Positions 57,885 to 64,000 of a DNA stretch of 64,000 nt are shown here, piece after piece. The stretch lies in contig NC_134095.1 of NCBI RefSeq assembly GCF_000715075.1, positions 46,230,806 to 46,294,805 on the forward strand, read 5' to 3'. The notes under the pieces are model-generated. The model was given only the letters and a program-made list of their open reading frames with translations, was not told the DNA's origin and made no database searches. The DNA is from Nicotiana tabacum (lineage: Eukaryota; Streptophyta; Magnoliopsida; Solanales; Solanaceae). A program made the position numbers and the translations under genes. Within the stretch, counting starts at the first letter, position 1. Every line of letters begins with the position of its first letter.

Positions 57885-60800
57885 TGTCACGACCCAATTT
57901 TCCCTCCGTTGGGTTTCGTGATGGCACCTAGTCTTAAGGACTAGGTAAGCCTAATATTTACAGAAGAACAACAATAATAAATAACAACTTAAATTTTTTT
58001 TCTGGAATGAATCTTTTATACAATGAGCATATTCCCAAAACCCGATAGTGCAAGTCATAAGCTCTACAGAGTTAGCTACCACTTCTATATAAACTATTTG
58101 GAAAAGAGTGAAAACAGTTGAATACAAGTAAGAAGGTGACTCTGAAGCCTGCGAACGCAGCAACAGGTTTACCTTGAGTCTCCTCAGCAATGATACGCAC
58201 AACTACTAACGATCCACACCTGGATCTGGACAACAAAAATGTGCAAAAAAGTAGCATGAGCACACCACAGCGGTGCCCAGTAAGTATCAAGACTAACCTC
58301 GGTAGAGAAGTGACGAGGAACAGTCAAGACACCTACTGGTCTAATAAACTGTACAAATATAAGCATAGGATCAACGGAAGATGATGTATACATATAAAGA
58401 CTACACACTATGGCTAACAATACAACAATCACAGTAAGGGAAGAAAAACAACAAGTAACAGCGGAAATACCATAATAATGACATAGAAGAGCGAGCGAAA
58501 TCACACCAAAACCTAAATCACAAATATAGTAAAGATAAGAAATAACTCAGAACCTACGACAGTGTTCACATCAAGTCTTAGCCAACGGACACCACGAAAT
58601 ACCAAACCTCGGACAACATACAGCTCACGGGTCCCAATACCTAAACCCTAACACTTGGCATTCGGTGCCCCTATCACAACTCATGGTCACGCTGATACTC
58701 ACTTACTAACTAGAGCTACTCTCATATCTATGACAAGTAGACGAGGGTGTACATCTATACTCAGCAATGTCAGGAGAACTTCATATCCAATGAGAGTGTT
58801 CAACTACGTGTATGCTTGTACAAGTGCTTTAACATAGTTCATACCAGCTAATAAGCATAAGGAAAAGAACGGACAACACGTAAGATGTTTTCTCACAACT
58901 TCCACAAGATAAAACTCATACAGGTAAGCGCACCACAACACAATATCAAACAACAAGAATGCCCACAGGCTATCACAAATCATCATAATCAATCCCTGAC
59001 ATAGCGCACCTTGTCTCGCCGCATGCGCAACCCCCCCACATATATATATGCATATCCCGCCTTGTCACGCCGCATTTGCAATATGTCAATAGTAGCAATA
59101 GCACGACAGAAACCTCGTGCAACCCCATAACAATAACCGCATGGCAGAAACCTCGTGCATCACAATATCAACAACCGCACGGCAGAAACCTCGTGCACCA
59201 CCACAACAAGTACCATAGCAACAATGACAATATATACAAGAACACGACAAGTAAATCAACTCGAGAACTTTCGATCACAAGGAGAGAGTAAAACTAGATC
59301 ACAAGGAATAACCACAATAGAGAATACTAAGCGTAATAAGAACATCTCAACAAGGAAGAAAATAATGTGAAGCAACGATCCCACAATATGTAGTTCAACA
59401 ACAAGGAAGCTAACACGAATCAAATAATTTCAAATAAGGAAATGTCAACTAAATATAGGATACCTAAACTTCTTTCAAGGTTGGGCAAATTACGAAGAAT
59501 ATACAACAATTTCAATTAAGGATGAGCAGCGGGAAGATAATCATAACCTCGGTTAAGACTAAATAATTACAGGAGAGATAATAATGGTTTCCAATAAAGA
59601 TAAGCAGTTATGAAAGATAGCATGACAATAGAAGAGGTAAAAATCTTCAATTAAGCAAAATAAGAGTCAAATAGGCAATAAGAATGAATTATAAAACAGT
59701 TAATTCCAATTAATGCATGTATAGGTGAAACTAGCAAATGGAAGCTAAATCATATCAAGAACAACTTCATACTCAGTGAATACAGGGACCTAAGAACTCT
59801 AAAAGGCCAACTTTTCACAAATAAGTTCGAACATGCACTCGTCATCTCGCGTACACGGACTACAATCAAAATAGAAGACTCAAATCCTAAAGGGAAGCCC
59901 CCCCACATGAGGTTAGTCATGATACTTACCTCAATCCGGCCAATTCAATATAATTTAGCTTTTCCTTTACCAATTCATCAATGCTCGGCTCAATTTAGCC
60001 AAAAACAACTTGAATACATCAAACATGCAAGAGAAAACAATTTCAATTAACAAAACTATGATTTTTATACAATTTGCAAAAAGTCAACAAAAGTCAACTC
60101 CCTGAGCCCGCACCTTGGAACCCGACAAAATTTACAAACACTGAATACCCATTCCGATACGAGTTCACCCATACGAAAATTATTTAATTCCGACACCATT
60201 TGGTCCCCCAAATCATCATTTTACATTTTTGAAAGATTTTACAAATTTTCCCCAAATTTTCCTTTAGATTCTCATGAATTTGATGTTAAATCTAAGATAT
60301 AATCACAAAATATAGTTGGAAATTGATTAGAGACATTTAACCAATGATTTGGAGAAGTTTGGGTTTTTGGAAAATCGCATATGGAGGTTTAGGGTTTGAG
60401 AAAATTAAAAAATGGGTGAAAATCCCGTCAAAAATCTCACTTAATAAACCTCAGATGTCGCATTTACGAACCCTCACAATTGCGAACAAGGCAGGGCTGG
60501 CAAAAGTCGCAGTTGTGATAAAAAGTTTGCATTTGTGAACAGGTCATTCAATTGCGATGAAAAAGTTCGCATTTGCGACAACACCATAAACCAACAATTT
60601 TTTCCGACACGAAAATGAACATAACTTCCTCATACAATGTAAAAATTCGATGATTCTTTTTTCTATGACTCCGTAATTTCGATACGGATCTAATGGTTCA
60701 ATAAAAATTGAATTTGGATCTCATTTTCTCAATATGGTATCATTTTTGCTTGAAGAATTGACGATGAAGCATCCAAAAACAAGCGCAACATAGCCTAAAC

Positions 60801-61445
60801 CTATTCAAAACTCACCCAAGCCCTCGGGGCTCCAAACCAAATATGCACGCAAGTCTAAAAACATCATACAGACTTGATCGTATGATAAAATCATCAAAAT
60901 AATATCAAAAACTATGAATTTAACCTCAAAACTTATGATTTTCTAACTTTTCAACCGAACGTCCAAATCACGTCAAATCAATTCCGATTCTCACCAAATT
61001 TCACAAATAGGACTTAAATATCATAACAAACTTGTACCAAACTCCGGAACCAAAATACGGGCCCGATACCAACGAGTTCAAACATTAATTCATTTCTTTA
61101 TTTCCTTTAAAAACCAGCACAACAATTTTCTTCAAAAATTATTTTCTAAGACTAGGGACCTCGGAATTCAATTCCGGGCATATGCTCAAGTCCCATATTT
61201 TTTTGCGGACCTTCGGGATCGTTGAAACACAGATCCGGGTCCGTTTACTAAAAATATTGACCAAAGTCAACTAAAAACCAAATTTTAACTCTAGAATTAC
61301 TATATTTTTCATATTTTCACATAAATGCTTTTCGGTTTCATGCCCGGACTGTGCACACAAGTCGATACATATAATATGAAGCTATTAGTGACCTCAAACT
61401 ACCGAACCGGACATAATTGCTCAACACGACCAGTTGGGTCGTTAC
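57885..61445. mobile_element. Probable Ty3-gypsy LTR, solo or truncated (3.6 kb)
   Basis: It begins TGTCACGACCC at 57885 and ends GGGTCGTTAC at 61445, which are inverted repeats of each other. The last base is displaced by the insertion of copy C. This terminus and the text near the left end (TTTCGTGATGGCACCTAGTC) belong to a very common nightshade-family LTR. It has no protein domains. Inside are a triple repeat of GCAGAAACCTCGTGCA (59106-59196), a double CGCCTTGTC-CGCCGCAT block (59013-59080) and a C/A-rich 3' half. Whether the partner LTR and interior lie right of the window is unknown. Confidence 0.6.
59013..59200. repeat. Short tandem repeats within gypsy LTR
   Basis: CACGACAGAAACCTCGTGCA, CATGGCAGAAACCTCGTGCA and CACGGCAGAAACCTCGTGCA start near 59101, 59141 and 59177. 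Before them, CTTGTCTCGCCGCATGCGCA and CTTGTCACGCCGCATTTGCA form a second pair. Confidence 0.8.
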
Positions 61446-63946
61446 TGTCACACCTCCTTTTTTACCACCCGAAGGGGATATAAGGGAGTTTTTCCAATTA
61501 AAGTGACATTATTCGAAATGAGATTATTTTATTTAATTTTATAGAGTTGCCATTTGGGATATTTATTATGGTGTCCCAAGTCACCGACTTATTTTTAAAA
61601 TCCAAAATCAAGGAATTTTCGACTTTATTTTAAAAGTCTGCGAACCAGAAATTCTAGATAAAGAATTCTGTTAACCCGGGAGAAGGTATTAGGCATTCCC
61701 GGGTTCCGTGGTTCGAGCACAATCGCTTAAATTATTAAAATTGGTCTAATTATCTGATTAATACATGTTTTAAGAACCGCCTTTTTAAAACATTTTTAGC
61801 TGTATAAACCTATTGTACATTTTTAGCTGTATAACCGCCTTTTAATTATTTTAAAAACCGCTTTTAAGATTTATGGAATTATTTCTTGAACATGTTACGA
61901 TTGTCGTACACTTGTTTATTTTGGAACAAGCCGTGAACCACGCTACATGAAATACACCCGCGATTCACGACATGTTTATTTTATTAATATTTGAAGTTGT
62001 TATGATCGGGTTACATGAAATGCACCCCCGACTTTGGGAATTAGGTATCATGACTATGCCACGGGAACCGTACCCATAGCCACGATAATCTATTATAAAA
62101 CGCGCCTAAGGCAAGCTACGGATGTTCAAGGGTGTTTTCTATACTAAGTTAATATTAATGTGAGGGCTATAGCTTATGGATTTATTTGTGAATGACACTC
62201 AAATTATTTCATAAGATTGTACTCAACTAAAGCAAAATAAGATGCTCATATTTAAAACTAATTTGAAGTTCAATATAAGGCTACTAATTATATATATGCT
62301 TGGGGTAGTTTGGATTAAATTCATTTCTTTTAAAGTCTAAATTTGTGTAAACTTCAAATTCATCTGACCCTTAATTCTGCTTTGTTTCTAACAAATTTAA
62401 AAAAACAATCTGCTTAAGATTGACTGCTGATGATATTTTACAAAATGGAGGTTTTCTTTTGATTCTTCAATAAAGGTTAGAACAAAGAATATTAAGCAAA
62501 TAAAAAATAAAAATCAAACTAAACACAAAGCAAATCGATAGGCGATTGAATATAGGACGCAAAATGACCCATTCTGCATTAAAAACGTCTTTGGCATCCT
62601 AGTTCCCACTTCCAACTAGGATTGGAAAAATCATAAACTACAAATTAACAATAAAATTCCATTCTGCAACATCAAATTTCTGCAAAGGGAACGTCATATT
62701 TGTACGAGCAGATAAAATGCTTAACAATCGGATTGGCAGCGATTAACCTTACACCTATACCCCTCCAAAAGAAGTTTAAGTAAGAAATGAAAAGATCAAA
62801 AGGTTCAAAGGAACATCCTCGAATCTATGAATGTTAAAACAGAATAAGAAACTAGTAATTCAAAATGCTAAAGCATTGATAGAAAAACAGAAATTTAGAG
62901 CCAAACGAGATTAATTCCAATAACTTCACAACTAACATGCATCTTCCATTAGAGACACATTTCCTATTCAATTGACAATCCAGAATTTAAGAGAAGTACC
63001 TGCTAGGCGAAAAATAATGAGGACGAAGCTCAGTAACGGTTCCAGCAAACAGCAAAGTCAGAGAGAATCGAACGGCAAATTCAAGTCCAGAACAACTTTC
63101 AGAGACCCAAAAATAGAGGAAATCAAGATTTGAAATCAGTTCTTCAAATCTCCATTGAAAATTCTAATTTTTTCTTCCTATTTTTAGCTTTTGATTTTGT
63201 GGATCTGGTTTTTCTTTTTGTTGGTATTTTGCAGCTGCTATTATCCTGGGTGTATGTGAAAGTGAAGAGGGAGAAGAGGGGGTGGGTCGTTTCTGATTGT
63301 TCTCTATGAGAGGGGAGGAGTCCATTTTTGTCTATGTTGAAGAGGGCAGAGAGCAACATTGTTTCTCTCTATCAGGAAAGGGGAAGGTTTACGATTTTCA
63401 GCCTTAGCCTTTTTTATGTTAACGGGGAAAGGTATTGTTTTATTGAAGAGGGAATTGGGCTGGCCAGGCGTGGGAAATTGGGTAAAAGAATCACATTTGG
63501 GCCATTGCATTTGCTCTTTGGGGTGACCCAATATAAAAAAACCCAGCCTATTCTTTTGTTTTCTTTCTTTTTCTTTCTTTTCTTTAATTAATTAAAATCC
63601 TAAATCAATCTATTTTTGTAGAAATTAATGTTTTTAATCTATTTCTAACATTAAAATAACTAGTTAACTTAAAACTAAATAAAAATACTACTTTCTAAAG
63701 ACTAAAAGCTAAATGTGTAAAAAATGACCATTTTTTTATAATTTTTGCTCAATGTAATTAATTCCTAGATGTAAATTGAACCTAAGATGTCATGAAATTA
63801 ACACGTGAAAATTTTTTATGATTTTAAAATATTAAAAATGCATGAAATGCAACTAAATAAAGAAAAACTCCTAAAAATTAATTAAAATGATTTTTGATCT
63901 ATTTTTAGGAGTTATTTTCATGTAGGGCAAAAATTAGGTGCTCACA
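61446..63946 (-). repeat. 3' LTR of copy C (2.5 kb)
   Basis: Ends TGTCACACC and GCTCACA on the plus strand. At 2501 bp it is about 1.4-1.6 kb shorter than the LTRs of copies A and B. The outer 700 bp and inner 150 bp are alignable with them, and the middle differs. ORFs near 63144-63591 on both strands look fortuitous. Confidence 0.85.
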
Positions 63947-63959
63947 GCTGCCCCTCTTT
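63947..63959 (-). other. Polypurine tract of copy C
   Basis: Element strand CAAAGAGGGGCAGC precedes the LTR start TGTGAGCACC. The sequence beyond (CTCGGAAACATGAAGAGTTT) matches the same place in copy B. Confidence 0.85.
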
Positions 63960-64000
63960 GCTCGGAAACATGAAGAGTTTTCGGTCAAAGATAAAGTGAG

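Larger units (their letters stand above)
61446..64000 (-). mobile_element. Tat/Ogre-like element, copy C, 3' end only
   Basis: A minus-strand element whose 3' LTR (61446-63946), polypurine tract (63947-63959) and first bases of the 3' UTR are in view; the rest lies right of the window. It shares with copy B TGTCACACCTCCTTTTT, GGTGTCCCAAGTCACCG, AGGTATTAGGCATTCCCGGG-like text, and the end GGTGCTCACA plus CTGCCCCTCTTTG. The left flank is GTTAC (61441-61445), so a second GTTAC is expected at its far end. Confidence 0.85.

Noticed and set aside
1..64000. Host protein-coding gene or a new multi-gene system
   Set aside because: Every supported coding stretch belongs to a retrotransposon, and the spacers show no conserved exon-like sequence. 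I therefore do not claim a new system beyond the element features listed.

Overview
This window is plant nuclear DNA from a repeat-rich intergenic region. It almost certainly comes from a dicot, and most likely from the nightshade family (Solanaceae). The reasons are long Tat/Ogre-type Ty3-gypsy LTRs beginning TGTGAGCACGTG, a Sirevirus-type Ty1-copia element with a decayed env-like gene, and a truncated SINE with a (TTG)n tail like the tobacco TS family. I find no intact host gene, rRNA, tRNA gene or CRISPR array. All coding sequence is transposon-derived, and every transposon gene is broken by stops or frameshifts.

Layout. (1) 1-4694: 3' end of a plus-strand Tat/Ogre-like element (copy A), with a tandem-repeat 3' UTR, polypurine tract and 3.9-kb 3' LTR. 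(2) 4695-35287: a Sirevirus-type copia element. Its 5' LTR is interrupted by copy A, and its reverse transcriptase by (3) 8764-31012: a nearly complete 22.2-kb Tat/Ogre-like element (copy B) on the minus strand, flanked by the 5-bp duplication TCGAT. Copy B carries an extra upstream ORF (DUF7745-like plus coiled coil), gag, protease, RT, two RNase H domains, integrase, and a 3' UTR with several families of tandem repeats. (4) 35288-38325: spacer with a Stowaway MITE and an old hAT-like non-autonomous element. (5) 38331-43866: a 5.5-kb copia element with CATAC duplications. (6) 44715-47260: a small tandem duplication carrying a 1.25-kb TRIM-like element and, in its second copy, a 919-bp hAT-like element with 12-bp inverted repeats. 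(7) 48833-48965: a 5'-truncated SINE. (8) 49896-55995: a minus-strand copia element. (9) 56106-56560: a Tourist-like MITE. (10) 57571-57789: a long microsatellite. (11) 57885-61445: a probable solo or truncated Ty3-gypsy LTR. Its last base is cut off by (12) 61446-64000, the start of a third Tat/Ogre-like element (copy C, minus strand).

Order of events. The Sirevirus-type element is older than copies A and B, which landed inside it. The gypsy LTR is older than copy C. The TRIM and hAT elements postdate the local duplication they sit in.

No clearly new biological system is visible. The signals most worth following are in the Tat/Ogre family: a 40-nt stretch at the primer-binding site resembling the 3' half of arginine tRNA(ACG), a roughly 50-bp motif repeated in every non-coding spacer of the element, a long hairpin in one LTR, and a 48-bp repeat array that stays open as a 16-residue peptide repeat. 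Family names come from recognised motifs and memory, not from a database search.
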